DNA of 14,859 bases from an uncultured Clostridia bacterium (GTDB lineage Bacteria > Bacillota > Clostridia > Christensenellales > Borkfalkiaceae), in NCBI GenBank assembly GCA_947581885.1, contig CANPWF010000024.1, positions 1 to 14,859 on the forward strand, given 5' to 3'. The notes below the pieces were generated by a model that saw only the letters and a program-made list of their open reading frames with translations, made no database searches and was not told the DNA's origin. How positions within the stretch are numbered: the first letter of the stretch is position 1; every line of letters starts with the position of its first letter. Of the stretch, positions 4,718 through 14,116 are shown one piece after another. Both the position numbers and the translations under genes were made by a program.

Positions 4718-5968
4718 TTACATCACGTCGCCTTCGTAGATCGGGAAGCGTTCGCAAAGAATGCGGACCTTTTCGGAGACGGACGGGATCGCGTCCTCGC
4801 GGTCGCGGATGACTTCGGTGACGAGGTCGGCGATCTTCACCGCTTCGTCCTCGCACATGGCGCGTGCCGTGATCGCGGGCGTGCCGATGCGAAGTCCGCT
4901 CGTGACGAAGGGCGAGGCGGGGTCGAAGGGAATGGTGTTCTTGTTCGCCGTGATATGCGCTTCATCGAGGAGCTGTTCGAGCTCCTTCCCCGTGATATAC
5001 TCGGTGCGAAGATCGATAAGCATCATGTGATTGTCCGTCCCGCCCGAGACGAGGCGCACGCCGTTCTCGGTGAACCGCTCCGCCATCGCCGCGGCGTTCT
5101 TCACGATCTGCATCTGGTATTTTCCGAATTGTTCGGAGAGAGCTTCCTTCAAGGCGACCGCCTTCGCCGCGATGACGTGCATCAAAGGTCCGCCCTGCGT
5201 CCCCGGGAATACCGCCTTGTCGATGAGTTCCGCGTACTTTTTCTTGCACATGACGATGCCCCCGCGCGGACCGCGAAGGGTCTTGTGCGTGGTCGTCGTC
5301 ACAAAGTCGGCATACGGGACGGGCGAGGGATGAAGCCCCGCCGCAACGAGCCCCGCGATATGCGAGATGTCCGCAAGAAGATATGCCCCGACCTTATCGC
5401 AAATGGCGCGGATGCGCTCGAAGTCGATGACTCTCGGATACGCGCTCGCCCCCGCGACGATGAGCTTGGGCTTGCATTCGAGCGCGATCTTCTCCATCTC
5501 GTCGTAGTCGATGGTCTCCGTCTTTTCGGAGACACCGTAAGGAACGCAATGGTAGAGCGACCCCGAATAGTTGGCGGGCGAACCGTGCGTGAGGTGGCCG
5601 CCGTGGCAAAGGTCCATTCCCATGAACGTATCGCCGGGGTGCAAGACGGCATAGAACACGGCAAAGTTCGCCTGTGCACCGCTGTGCGGCTGAACGTTGG
5701 CATGTTCGCAGCCGAACAGCTTTTTGACCCTTTCGCGTGCGAGTTCCTCCGCTTCATCGACGAAGCGGCACCCGCCGTAATAGCGTTTTCCCGGGTAGCC
5801 TTCCGCGTACTTATTCGTGAGGTGAGAGCCCATTGCCGCCATGACGGCGGGAGATACGATGTTCTCGCTTGCGATCAGTTCGAGATTGCCGCGCTGGCGG
5901 ACGAGTTCCCGCTCCATCGCTGCGGCGATCTCAGGATCCGAGTTCCGAATACATGAAAGATCGATCAT
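4718..5968 (-). CDS. glyA: Serine hydroxymethyltransferase
   Basis: A PLP-dependent cytosolic enzyme that interconverts serine plus tetrahydrofolate with glycine plus 5,10-methylene-THF, the main source of one-carbon units. Length is 416 residues, normal for bacterial SHMT. Seen are the N-terminal LELIASENIVSP (29-40), the substrate loop YAEGYPGKRYYGG (54-66), HSGAQAN (95-101), the DISHIAGL segment (200-207) whose Asp and His contact PLP, and the PLP lysine Lys229 in TTTTHKTLRGPRGG. The C-terminal TSGLRIGTPAITARA is also present. The ATG at 5968 follows AGAGGGGGGA. It is transcribed alone from its own promoter and lies after the strong trxA terminator. The methylene-THF it makes is also the donor used by TrmFO further upstream. 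Confidence 0.98.
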   Translation of the reverse strand: MIDLSCIRNSDPEIAAAMERELVRQRGNLELIASENIVSPAVMAAMGSHLTNKYAEGYPGKRYYGGCRFVDEAEELARERVKKLFGCEHANVQPHSGAQANFAVFYAVLHPGDTFMGMDLCHGGHLTHGSPANYSGSLYHCVPYGVSEKTETIDYDEMEKIALECKPKLIVAGASAYPRVIDFERIRAICDKVGAYLLADISHIAGLVAAGLHPSPVPYADFVTTTTHKTLRGPRGGIVMCKKKYAELIDKAVFPGTQGGPLMHVIAAKAVALKEALSEQFGKYQMQIVKNAAAMAERFTENGVRLVSGGTDNHMMLIDLRTEYITGKELEQLLDEAHITANKNTIPFDPASPFVTSGLRIGTPAITARAMCEDEAVKIADLVTEVIRDREDAIPSVSEKVRILCERFPIYEGDVM

Positions 5969-5998
5969 CGTGAATCCCCCCTCTTTGGATTTGTTTAC

Positions 5999-6007
5999 AT
6001 TATACCA
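5999..6007 (-). promoter_or_regulatory. Extended -10 promoter of glyA
   Basis: Minus strand TGGTATAAT (6007-5999) is a perfect extended -10 box (TG-N-TATAAT). The best -35 candidate is TTGCAT with a 16-nt spacer, three of six matching. It lies 30 nt upstream of the glyA ATG and downstream of the trxA terminator, so glyA has its own transcript. Confidence 0.75.
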
Positions 6008-6048
6008 CCTTTTCGGGGAAATGCAACAATGTGAACTAATTTTTTTCC

Positions 6049-6085
6049 AAAAAAACGCCGACCTTCGTGATTTTGAGGGTCGGCG
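6049..6085 (-). terminator. Intrinsic terminator after the hisS-trxA genes
   Basis: Minus strand CGCCGACC (6085-6078) pairs perfectly with GGTCGGCG (6063-6056) around a 14-nt loop, and seven T follow (6055-6049). It begins just after the trxA stop codon and separates the long upstream gene block from glyA. Confidence 0.93.
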
Positions 6086-6092
6086 GACGAAT

Positions 6093-6407
6093 TTACAGGT
6101 TCTCTGAAAGGAAATCCCGCATCTCTTCCTCGGGAAGGAAGCCCACGCTGTGCGTCTTTACGCCGCCACCCGAAAAGATATACACGTCGGGAATGGAGAA
6201 GATCCCGAGCGACGCGGCAAGGTCGCCGTTCTCGTCGATATCGACCTGCACGAATTCCGCCTTCTCTCGGAACTCCCCTTCGAGCTCTTCGAGCACCTGC
6301 CCGAGCATCCTGCACGGCATGCACCAATCGGCGCGGAAATCGCACACTACCGTCTTTCCGCCCGATACGAGTTCATCGAGTTCCTTCCCCGAAATTGCCC
6401 GCATCAT
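6093..6407 (-). CDS. trxA: Thioredoxin-like protein with a CMPC active site
   Basis: A single 104-residue thioredoxin domain, cytoplasmic (no signal peptide). The redox motif is WCMPC (residues 28-32) within DFRADWCMPCRML, where classical thioredoxin has WCGPC. The strand VQVDIDEN (53-60), the cis-proline loop SIPD (71-74, usually IPT) and a later GG turn follow the normal order. Met-Pro between the cysteines should shift redox potential or partner choice compared with Gly-Pro, but that is inference. The ATG at 6407 overlaps the hisS stop codon, with GGGGGAGG just upstream inside hisS; a second ATG follows immediately. It is the last gene before the terminator. The exact subfamily is uncertain; a general disulfide reductase is the simplest reading. 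Confidence 0.88.
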   Translation of the reverse strand: MMRAISGKELDELVSGGKTVVCDFRADWCMPCRMLGQVLEELEGEFREKAEFVQVDIDENGDLAASLGIFSIPDVYIFSGGGVKTHSVGFLPEEEMRDFLSENL

Positions 6408-7663
6408 TCTTCCTCCCCCAAAACAGCTTGCGCAAGCTCCTCGAATTTTACCCGCACGGACGAAGAGGTCCGCATGTTTTTGAGCTGAACGACCCCCTCT
6501 TGAAGTTCGTTCTCGCCGATGACCGCGACGAACCGCGCCCCGATCTTATCCGCATACTTGAACTGCGCCTTCAACGAACGCCCCATGAGGTCGGTCTCGC
6601 AGCAAAGCCCCGCGCGGCGAAGCTCCTCGGCGAGCAAGAATGCCTTCTCACGGGAAACGTCGTCCATGCCCGCAAGGTAGCAATCCGTCCCCGTCGGCGC
6701 GGGGAATTCCACCCCCTCCGCCTGCATGGCGAGAAGGAGCCGTTCGATGCCCGCCGCAAATCCGACCGCGGGCGTATGGCTTCCGCCGAGCTGCTCCAAA
6801 AGCCCGTCGTACCGTCCGCCGCCGAGCACCGTCCCCTGTGCGCCCGCCGCGTCCGAGACGAATTCGAACACCGTGCGGGTGTAGTAATCGAGCCCGCGCA
6901 CGATGAAGGGATCCTCGGTGAATTTTACCTTCGCGGCGGTAAGGAGTGCCTTCGTCCGCTCGTAATGATTTCGGCAATCGTCGCAAAGATAGTCGACGAT
7001 CTTGGGCGCGTGAAGCGTAAATTGCTTGCAACCTTCCTCCTTGCAATCGAGCATGCGCATGGGATTTTTCTGCACCCTTACCTTGCAATCTTCACACATT
7101 TTGTCGATATGGGGTAGGAAAAATTCACGAAGGGCGGTTTGATAGCGAGCCCTGCACGCGGGACATCCGATGGAATTTATCCGAAGTTCCACATGCTCCA
7201 ACCCGAGGTTTTGAAGAAGGGAAGAGGCGAGGGAGATCGCCTCCGCGTCGGCGGAAGGATCGGCTGCGCCGTACAGTTCCGCGCCGAATTGGTGGAACTC
7301 GCGCAGTCTGCCCGCCTGCGGCCGCTCGTAGCGGTACGCCGAAATGAGGTAGTACGCCTTGAAGGGAAGTGCCCCGCTCTGCAAGCCGTTTTCAAGGAAC
7401 GCCCGCGCAACGCCCGCCGTCCCCTCGGGGCGGAGGGTTATGGAGCGGTTGCCCTTATCGAGGAAGGTGTACATCTCCTTGTTGACGATATCCGTCGTAT
7501 CGCCCACGCCGCGGGCAAAGAGCTCGGTGCGCTCAAAGACGGGCGTTCTGATCTCGCGGAAGCCGTAGCCCTCCGCGGTGATCTTCGCCACGTCCTCGAC
7601 GTACTGCCAAAGGTGCGCCTCGGCGGGGAGCATGTCCTTCGTCCCCTTGGGAATGTTGATCAT
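6404..7663 (-). CDS. hisS: Histidyl-tRNA synthetase
   Basis: A class II synthetase that attaches histidine to tRNA-His. Its 419 residues match bacterial HisRS. Visible are the N-terminal IPKGTKDMLP (4-13), motif 2 with YRYERPQAGRLREFHQFG (110-127), the HisA signature RGLDYYTRTVFEF (256-268), GGGRYDGLLEQLGG (281-294) and motif 3 GFAAGIERLL (301-310). Between motif 2 and HisA, the insertion carries four cysteine pairs (C167/C170, C190/C193, C207/C212, C227/C230), as seen in clostridial HisRS and likely to bind metal. The C-terminal anticodon-binding domain ends at GEEE, and the stop overlaps the trxA start. The ribosome binding site is GGAGAGGAG before ATG 7663. Confidence 0.98.
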   Translation of the reverse strand: MINIPKGTKDMLPAEAHLWQYVEDVAKITAEGYGFREIRTPVFERTELFARGVGDTTDIVNKEMYTFLDKGNRSITLRPEGTAGVARAFLENGLQSGALPFKAYYLISAYRYERPQAGRLREFHQFGAELYGAADPSADAEAISLASSLLQNLGLEHVELRINSIGCPACRARYQTALREFFLPHIDKMCEDCKVRVQKNPMRMLDCKEEGCKQFTLHAPKIVDYLCDDCRNHYERTKALLTAAKVKFTEDPFIVRGLDYYTRTVFEFVSDAAGAQGTVLGGGRYDGLLEQLGGSHTPAVGFAAGIERLLLAMQAEGVEFPAPTGTDCYLAGMDDVSREKAFLLAEELRRAGLCCETDLMGRSLKAQFKYADKIGARFVAVIGENELQEGVVQLKNMRTSSSVRVKFEELAQAVLGEEE

Positions 7664-7692
7664 AAATTCTCCTCTCCCCCTTTTCGGGAACC

Positions 7693-8999
<1,307 letters not shown>

Positions 9000-9000
<1 letters not shown>

Positions 9001-9533
9001 TATACCACCTCGCAAATAATGTGGTCGTTGGTGTAGACGCAGATCTCGGAGGCGATCTTCAAAGATTTTCTGGCGATCTCCTCGGCGGAATAGTCGGTAT
9101 TCTGGGCGAGGGCGCGGGCGGCTGCCAAAGCGTAGTTGCCGCCGCTGCCGATGGCGCAGATGCCCTCGTCGGGCTCGATGACTTCCCCCGTCCCCGATAA
9201 GATGAGAAGGGTATCTTTATCGGCGGTGATCATCATCGCGTCGAGCTTGCGCCCGATCTTGTCGCTTCTCCAAAGGTCGGCGAGCTCCACCGCCGAACGC
9301 ATGAGATTGCCCGCGAACTTGTTGAGCATCCCCTCGAAGCGTTCGGAGAGGGAGAACGCGTCGGTGACGCTTCCCGCAAAGCCCAAAATGACCTTGCCGC
9401 CGTAAATTCTCCGCACCTTGATCGCCGTGTTCTTAAAGACGACGCTCTCGCCCATGGTGACCTGTCCGTCCCCCGCGATCGCCGTCACGCCGCCCTTTTT
9501 GACGGCGCAGATCGTTGTTCCGCGAAATTCCAT
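9000..9533 (-). CDS. hslV: ATP-dependent protease proteolytic subunit HslV (ClpQ)
   Basis: The N-terminal nucleophile peptidase of the HslUV protease, a dodecamer of the proteasome beta-type fold. The 177 residues include TTICAVKKGGVTAIAGDGQVT (6-26), the KVRRIY-x-x-KVILGFAGSVTDAF segment (39-58), AVELADLWRSDK and IGSGGNYALAAARAL. The catalytic residue should be Thr6, exposed after removal of a five-residue leader (MEFRG). Unlike Bacillus CodW there is no Ser at position 2, so the Ser-type N-terminus is excluded. The ATG at 9533 has AAAGGAG 5 nt upstream. It overlaps hslU by one base. In many Bacillota this pair is followed by codY; here hisS follows. Confidence 0.97.
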
Positions 9534-9574
9534 ACTTTCTCCTTTCCCCGAAGGGACGAGTATTCTCCTTTTAT

Positions 9575-10861
9575 TTACCCGAAGATCTCCTCTTTGAAAC
9601 GCTCGATCTCTTCGTAGGATCTCTCCGCGAGGAGGCGGCGGCGTTCCTTTTTATCCCGCACGGTCTCGAAACCCGATAAGAGCCCGTAGTTTGCGTTCAT
9701 AGGCTCAAAATCTTCGTTCTGTGTTGCGATATAGCGGGAGAGTGCGCCCATCACGGTGGTCTCGGGCGGGACGATCGGCTCCTTCCCCTGCATCCTTCTC
9801 CAAGCGTGAATGCCGCAAAGAAGCCCGCTCATCGCGCTCTCGACATACCCTTCCACCCCCGTCATCTGCCCTGCGAAAAAGAGGGAAGAGTTGTCCCTTG
9901 CGGAGAAGTCCGCGCGGAGCACATAGGGAGCGTTCAGAAACGCGTTGCGGTGCATCACGCCGTAGCGGAGAAATTCCGCATTTTTGAGGGCGGGGATCAT
10001 CGAAAAGACCCGCTTCTGCTCGGGAAATTTCAAATTGGTCTGACAGCCGACGAGGTTATAGCTCGTGCCCGCGCCATTTTCTCTGCGGAGTTGCAATACG
10101 GCGTACGGGCGGTTGCCGTTTTCGTCGCGAAGCCCCACGGGCTTGAAGGTGCCGAATCGGAGAGTATCCTTCCCGCGGGAAGCCATCACCTCGATGGGCA
10201 TGCACCCCTCGAAGATCTCCCCCTTCTCGAATTCGTGCAGCGTCGCCCGTTCGGCGGAGAGAAGGGCTTCGACGAACGCCTCGTACTCCTCCTTCGTCAT
10301 GGGGCAGTTGACGTAGTCGCCGTCCCCCCTTCCGTAACGGTCCTGCGTGAAGGCCTCGGAGAAATCGATACTCTCGCCCGAGACGATGGGCGCGGAAGCG
10401 TCGAAGAAGGAGAGGTTCCCGCCGTAGCGTTGTTTGATCGCTTCCAAAAGGGGCCCCGAAGTGAGCGGGCCTGTGGCGACGATCCCCTCCTCGGGGAGTT
10501 CGCATTCTTCACGGGAAAGGAAGGAGATATTGGACATGGTACGGAGTTTTTCCGTCACGAAGGCGGAAAACTTCTCCCGATCGACCGCCAACGCTCCCCC
10601 CGCGGGAACGCGGGAAACGCTCGCCGCCTGCATGGTGACAGAACCCAACCGCCGCATCTCCTCCTTCAACAGCCCGCAGGCGTTGGAGAACGGGTCATCC
10701 CCCTTCAAGGAGTTGGAGCAGACGAGCTCGCAAAAGAGCGGGCTCGAATGGGCGGGGGTGAATTTGTTCGGCTTCATATCGACGAGGGTGACTTCCACGC
10801 CGTGCGAGGCGAGAAAGTACGCCGCTTCGCTCCCCGCGAGCCCCGCGCCGATGACGATCAT
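9575..10861 (-). CDS. trmFO: Folate- and FAD-dependent tRNA (uracil-54 C5) methyltransferase TrmFO
   Basis: Makes ribothymidine at position 54 of tRNA with methylene-THF as carbon donor and FADH2 as reductant. The 428 residues begin directly with the FAD-binding loop VIGAGLAGSEAA. Cys48 in ELVCSNSLKG and Cys220 in FEGCMPIEVMA are at the positions of the two catalytic cysteines described for Bacillus TrmFO. Also seen are CPMTKEEYEAF, GLRDENGNRPYAVLQLR, YNLVGCQTNLKFPEQ and the second FAD contact region FFAGQMTGVEGYVESA. The ATG at 10861 overlaps the topA stop as ATGA, so translation is probably coupled. The topA-trmFO-hslV order is a common Bacillota arrangement. Nothing unusual is seen in the protein. 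Confidence 0.97.
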   Translation of the reverse strand: MIVIGAGLAGSEAAYFLASHGVEVTLVDMKPNKFTPAHSSPLFCELVCSNSLKGDDPFSNACGLLKEEMRRLGSVTMQAASVSRVPAGGALAVDREKFSAFVTEKLRTMSNISFLSREECELPEEGIVATGPLTSGPLLEAIKQRYGGNLSFFDASAPIVSGESIDFSEAFTQDRYGRGDGDYVNCPMTKEEYEAFVEALLSAERATLHEFEKGEIFEGCMPIEVMASRGKDTLRFGTFKPVGLRDENGNRPYAVLQLRRENGAGTSYNLVGCQTNLKFPEQKRVFSMIPALKNAEFLRYGVMHRNAFLNAPYVLRADFSARDNSSLFFAGQMTGVEGYVESAMSGLLCGIHAWRRMQGKEPIVPPETTVMGALSRYIATQNEDFEPMNANYGLLSGFETVRDKKERRRLLAERSYEEIERFKEEIFG

Positions 10862-13062
10862 TCTTCCGTCTTGGGGGCGGGTTCCCTGTATTTACAGCTC
10901 CGATCGGAGCAACGCACGCCGCCCGCCGCCGTCCTCACGAGGGCGTTGCCGCACTTGGGGCACTTCTTCCCCGTGGGGATATCCCAGCTCTTGAACGAAC
11001 AGGCGGGATAGCCGCTGCATCCGTAGAAAATCTTGCCCGTGCGGGAATGGAGCCGCAAGGTGGGCTTGCCGCAGACGGGGCAGGTGCCCTCCTCCGTCCC
11101 CTCCGCCCGTTTGCTGCCGAACGGCATCGTCGTCTTGCAGGCGGGATAGTCGGGACAGGCGAGGAATTTGCCGAACTTGCCCGTCTTAACCACCATCTTC
11201 CTGCCGCACTTGGGGCAAGGAACGTCCGAAGTTTCGGGCTCCGATTCGCTCACGATGTTGGAGCAGTTGGGATAGTTGGTGCAAGCGAGGTACTTTCCGT
11301 ACTTGCCCATTTTCCGCACCATGGGAGAGCCGCACTTGGGGCAGCGGAAGTCCGTCTCTTCGTCCCCGTCCGTCGAGGCGAAGCGGAGCTGTTTTTCAAA
11401 GGAAGGATAGAAATCGCGGATGACGGCACGCCATTCCTTGCCGCCCTCTTCGATCTCGTCGAGCTTCTTCTCCATATCGGCGGTGAAGCCCACGTCCATG
11501 ATATCCTTGAAGTACTTCACGAGCATATCGGTGATGCGGAAGGCGATCTCGGTGGGTTTCATCGCCTTGCCTTCCTTCTCCACATATCCGCGCTTGGTGA
11601 GCACGGAGATGATGGAGGCGTACGTCGAAGGCCGCCCGATGCCCTTATCTTCCATCGCCTTGACGAGGGAAGCGTCCGTATAGCGGACGGGCGGTTTGGT
11701 GAACTTTTGCTCGGGCTTGACGGCGAGGCATGTGAGCCCGTCCTTCTCCTTCAAGGGCGGAAGGAGCCCCTTGCTCTCCTCTTCGTCCTCCTTCTTGTAC
11801 TCCTGATAGACGACGGTGTAGCCCGCGAAGCGGAGGCTCTTGCCGCTCGCCTTCAAGCCGTAATTTCCATTGGCGATCTCGATCTGCATCGCGTCGTACT
11901 GCGCTTCCGCCATCTGCGAGGCGATGAACCGCTCGTAGATGAGCTTGTACACGAGGAAGTGCTTCTTGTCGAGGAGCTTCTTCACCGATTCGGGCGTGCG
12001 GGCAAGATCGATGGGGCGGATCGCCTCGTGCGCGTCCTGTGCGCCCGACCGCGTCTGATAGATGTTGGGGCGGGCGGGAAGATATTCTTTCCCGTACACC
12101 CGCGTGATGTAGTCCCTTGCCTCCGCCTGTGCGTCCTCGGAGACGCGGGTGGAGTCCGTTCTGATATAGGTGACGAAGGCGATATGCCCTTCCCCTTCGA
12201 GGTCCATGCCCTCATAGAGATGCTGTGCCATGAGCATCGTCTCGGGGGCGGAGAGCCCGAGCTTGTTGGAAGCGTCCTGTTGGAGAGTAGAAGTGGTGAA
12301 GGGGGCGGGCGCGTGCGACCTTGTGACGAGCCGTTTCACCGAACTCACCGTATACTTCCCCGCGGCGAGAGAAGAGAGCACTTCGTCCGCCTGTGCCTTG
12401 TTCGTGATGCGGGCTTTCTTGCCCTTTTCCTTTTCGAGAAGGGCGCGGAAGGCGGAATATTCCCCCTTTTCGTCTCTCAGTTCGCAGGCGATCGTCCAAT
12501 ACTCTTCGGGCACGAACGCCGCGATCTCCCGCTCCCTGTCTACGACGAGGCGGAGGGCGACGGATTGCACTCTCCCCGCGGAGAGCCCGTTGCGGATCTT
12601 GTTGTTGAGAAGGGGGGAAAGTTTGTAGCCCACGAGGCGATCGAGCACGCGGCGGGCTTGCTGTGCGTCCACGAGGGCGTAGTCGATGGTGCGCGGATGT
12701 TCGAGGGCGCGGGTGACCGCCTTGGGGGAGATCTCATTGAACTCGATGCGGTTCTTGCCGCCCTCGGGGAGCCCGAGCACCGTCTGCAAATGCCACGAGA
12801 TGGCTTCGCCCTCACGGTCGGGGTCGGTTGCGAGGTACACGCGGTCCGCCCGTTTCGCCTCTTCGGTGAGGCGGCGGATGACATCGTCCTTCCCCTGCGA
12901 GGTGACATAGCGCGGTTCGAAGTCCTTTTCGACGGCAACGCCCAAAGAGCGTTCGGGCAGATCGCGGATGTGCCCGCCCGACGCGTCGACGCGGAATTTT
13001 CCCTTTAAGTATCTCGAAATGGTTTTGGCTTTGGAAGGGGATTCCACAATGATGAGATCCAT
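10858..13062 (-). CDS. topA: DNA topoisomerase I (type IA)
   Basis: Relaxes negative supercoils by cutting one strand and joining to it through a tyrosine. The 734 residues begin MDLIIVESPSKAKTI with the Toprim domain: Glu7 and the DPDREGE acidic cluster at 80-86 bind Mg2+. The catalytic Tyr is 299 in YIRTDSTRVS. The GRPSTYASII segment is also seen. The C-terminal part carries four zinc ribbons, each opening C-x-x-C: three of the long type with YLAC/FLAC/FYGC and a YP-x-C end, and a shorter last one ending RCSDRSC. The start at 13062 has AGGAGG about 7 nt upstream; a start at 13224 would add 54 residues read from dprA sequence. A 40-nt gap separates it from dprA. Confidence 0.98.
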   Translation of the reverse strand: MDLIIVESPSKAKTISRYLKGKFRVDASGGHIRDLPERSLGVAVEKDFEPRYVTSQGKDDVIRRLTEEAKRADRVYLATDPDREGEAISWHLQTVLGLPEGGKNRIEFNEISPKAVTRALEHPRTIDYALVDAQQARRVLDRLVGYKLSPLLNNKIRNGLSAGRVQSVALRLVVDREREIAAFVPEEYWTIACELRDEKGEYSAFRALLEKEKGKKARITNKAQADEVLSSLAAGKYTVSSVKRLVTRSHAPAPFTTSTLQQDASNKLGLSAPETMLMAQHLYEGMDLEGEGHIAFVTYIRTDSTRVSEDAQAEARDYITRVYGKEYLPARPNIYQTRSGAQDAHEAIRPIDLARTPESVKKLLDKKHFLVYKLIYERFIASQMAEAQYDAMQIEIANGNYGLKASGKSLRFAGYTVVYQEYKKEDEEESKGLLPPLKEKDGLTCLAVKPEQKFTKPPVRYTDASLVKAMEDKGIGRPSTYASIISVLTKRGYVEKEGKAMKPTEIAFRITDMLVKYFKDIMDVGFTADMEKKLDEIEEGGKEWRAVIRDFYPSFEKQLRFASTDGDEETDFRCPKCGSPMVRKMGKYGKYLACTNYPNCSNIVSESEPETSDVPCPKCGRKMVVKTGKFGKFLACPDYPACKTTMPFGSKRAEGTEEGTCPVCGKPTLRLHSRTGKIFYGCSGYPACSFKSWDIPTGKKCPKCGNALVRTAAGGVRCSDRSCKYREPAPKTEE

Positions 13063-13102
13063 AGATTGCCTCCTGTTGATCGCAAAAATGATGAATGGGG
13101 TC

Positions 13103-14116
13103 TTAAATCGCCGAATAGCGATTGCCGCCCGCCTTGACGACGAGCCCTTTGAGTTCCAAGGAAGAGAGCGTCGCCATCGCCTCGAATACCTGCACGGACG
13201 CAAGGTCGGCGAGCTGTGCCGCATGCATATCGCCCTGCTCGCGCAGAATGGTGACGAGCGTCTGTTCTTCGGGAGAGAGGGAGACGGTATCCTTCCCCTT
13301 TGTCTCGATGCCGTAACAGGCGAAGATATCCTCCGCGCCCGTCGCGACGTACGCGCCCTTCTTCAAGAGGGCGTTGCACCCCATCCCCTGCGCGAGGGTG
13401 GGATTATAGGGGAAAGCGAACACGTCCCTTCCGTAGTCCGCCGCATCGTTGGCGGTGATGAGCGAACCGCTCTTCTCCCCCGCGGAGACGACGAGCACCC
13501 CCTCCGCAAGCCCCGCCAAGAGGCGGTTGCGGGCATGGAAGGCGAACTTCGTCGCCATCTCGTCGGGCAAATACTCCGAGAGGAGCAATCCGCTTTGAGC
13601 GATCTTCTCTTTCAGGGAAGTGTGCGCCGCGGGATAGCAACGCTTCAACCCGCAGGGAAGGACGCTTATTACCTTTCCCTTGGGAAGTGCCCCCGCGATC
13701 GCCGCGCTGTCTCCCCCCTCCGCAAGCCCCGTGACGATCGCGAAGGGCCCCGAAAGGGCGGAGGAAATTTTGCGGGTGAGAGCTTCCGCCCAAGGCGGGG
13801 TGATGCGGGAACCGACGATGCAGAACCGCCTTTCTCGCAGAAGTTTCCGATCCCCCATGCCGTACAAAACGAGGGGCGGATCGGAGATGGCTTTGAGATT
13901 TTCGGGATAGTCGTCCGAGACGAGGGTCACCGCAAAAATATCATTCTCTTCGAGGTCGCGGAGGAACAAGTCCGTTTTGCGCGTCGCGTCCTCTTCGAAC
14001 GCTTCGGCAAGACGGGCGGGATCGCGCACGGCACGAAGGGCGGCGATCTGGGATCGGACGTCCTTCCCCGAGCAGGCGGAGAGCCAAACGATCGCGCGTT
14101 CTTCCGCGGTCATCAT
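13103..14116 (-). CDS. dprA: DNA processing protein DprA (Smf)
   Basis: A Rossmann-fold single-strand DNA-binding protein that loads RecA on incoming DNA during transformation. Of 337 residues, the first 75 or so form a helical region. The Rossmann core begins CIVGSRITPPWAEAL (99-113) and includes TGLAEGGDSAAIAGAL (129-144), LPCGLKRCYP (153-162), SEYLPDE, HARNRLLAGLAEGVLVV (194-210) and SGSLIT (216-221). A winged-helix domain lies at about 278-337. The usual GLA-x-GID reads GLAEGGD, and the usual HFPxRNR reads AFHARNR, so it is somewhat divergent. The ATG at 14116 shares its A with the comM stop codon; a second ATG follows at once. Position between comM and topA is typical. Confidence 0.95.
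   Translation of the reverse strand: MMTAEERAIVWLSACSGKDVRSQIAALRAVRDPARLAEAFEEDATRKTDLFLRDLEENDIFAVTLVSDDYPENLKAISDPPLVLYGMGDRKLLRERRFCIVGSRITPPWAEALTRKISSALSGPFAIVTGLAEGGDSAAIAGALPKGKVISVLPCGLKRCYPAAHTSLKEKIAQSGLLLSEYLPDEMATKFAFHARNRLLAGLAEGVLVVSAGEKSGSLITANDAADYGRDVFAFPYNPTLAQGMGCNALLKKGAYVATGAEDIFACYGIETKGKDTVSLSPEEQTLVTILREQGDMHAAQLADLASVQVFEAMATLSSLELKGLVVKAGGNRYSAI

Noticed and set aside
11047..13008. A 653-codon open frame on the plus strand
   Set aside because: It lies wholly antisense to topA, has no recognisable domain, and similar long antisense frames oppose nearly every gene here (for example 7741-9036, 9806-11011, 12968-14140, 2220-3290, 4955-5956). They result from GC-rich codon use that rarely creates stops in the opposite frame.
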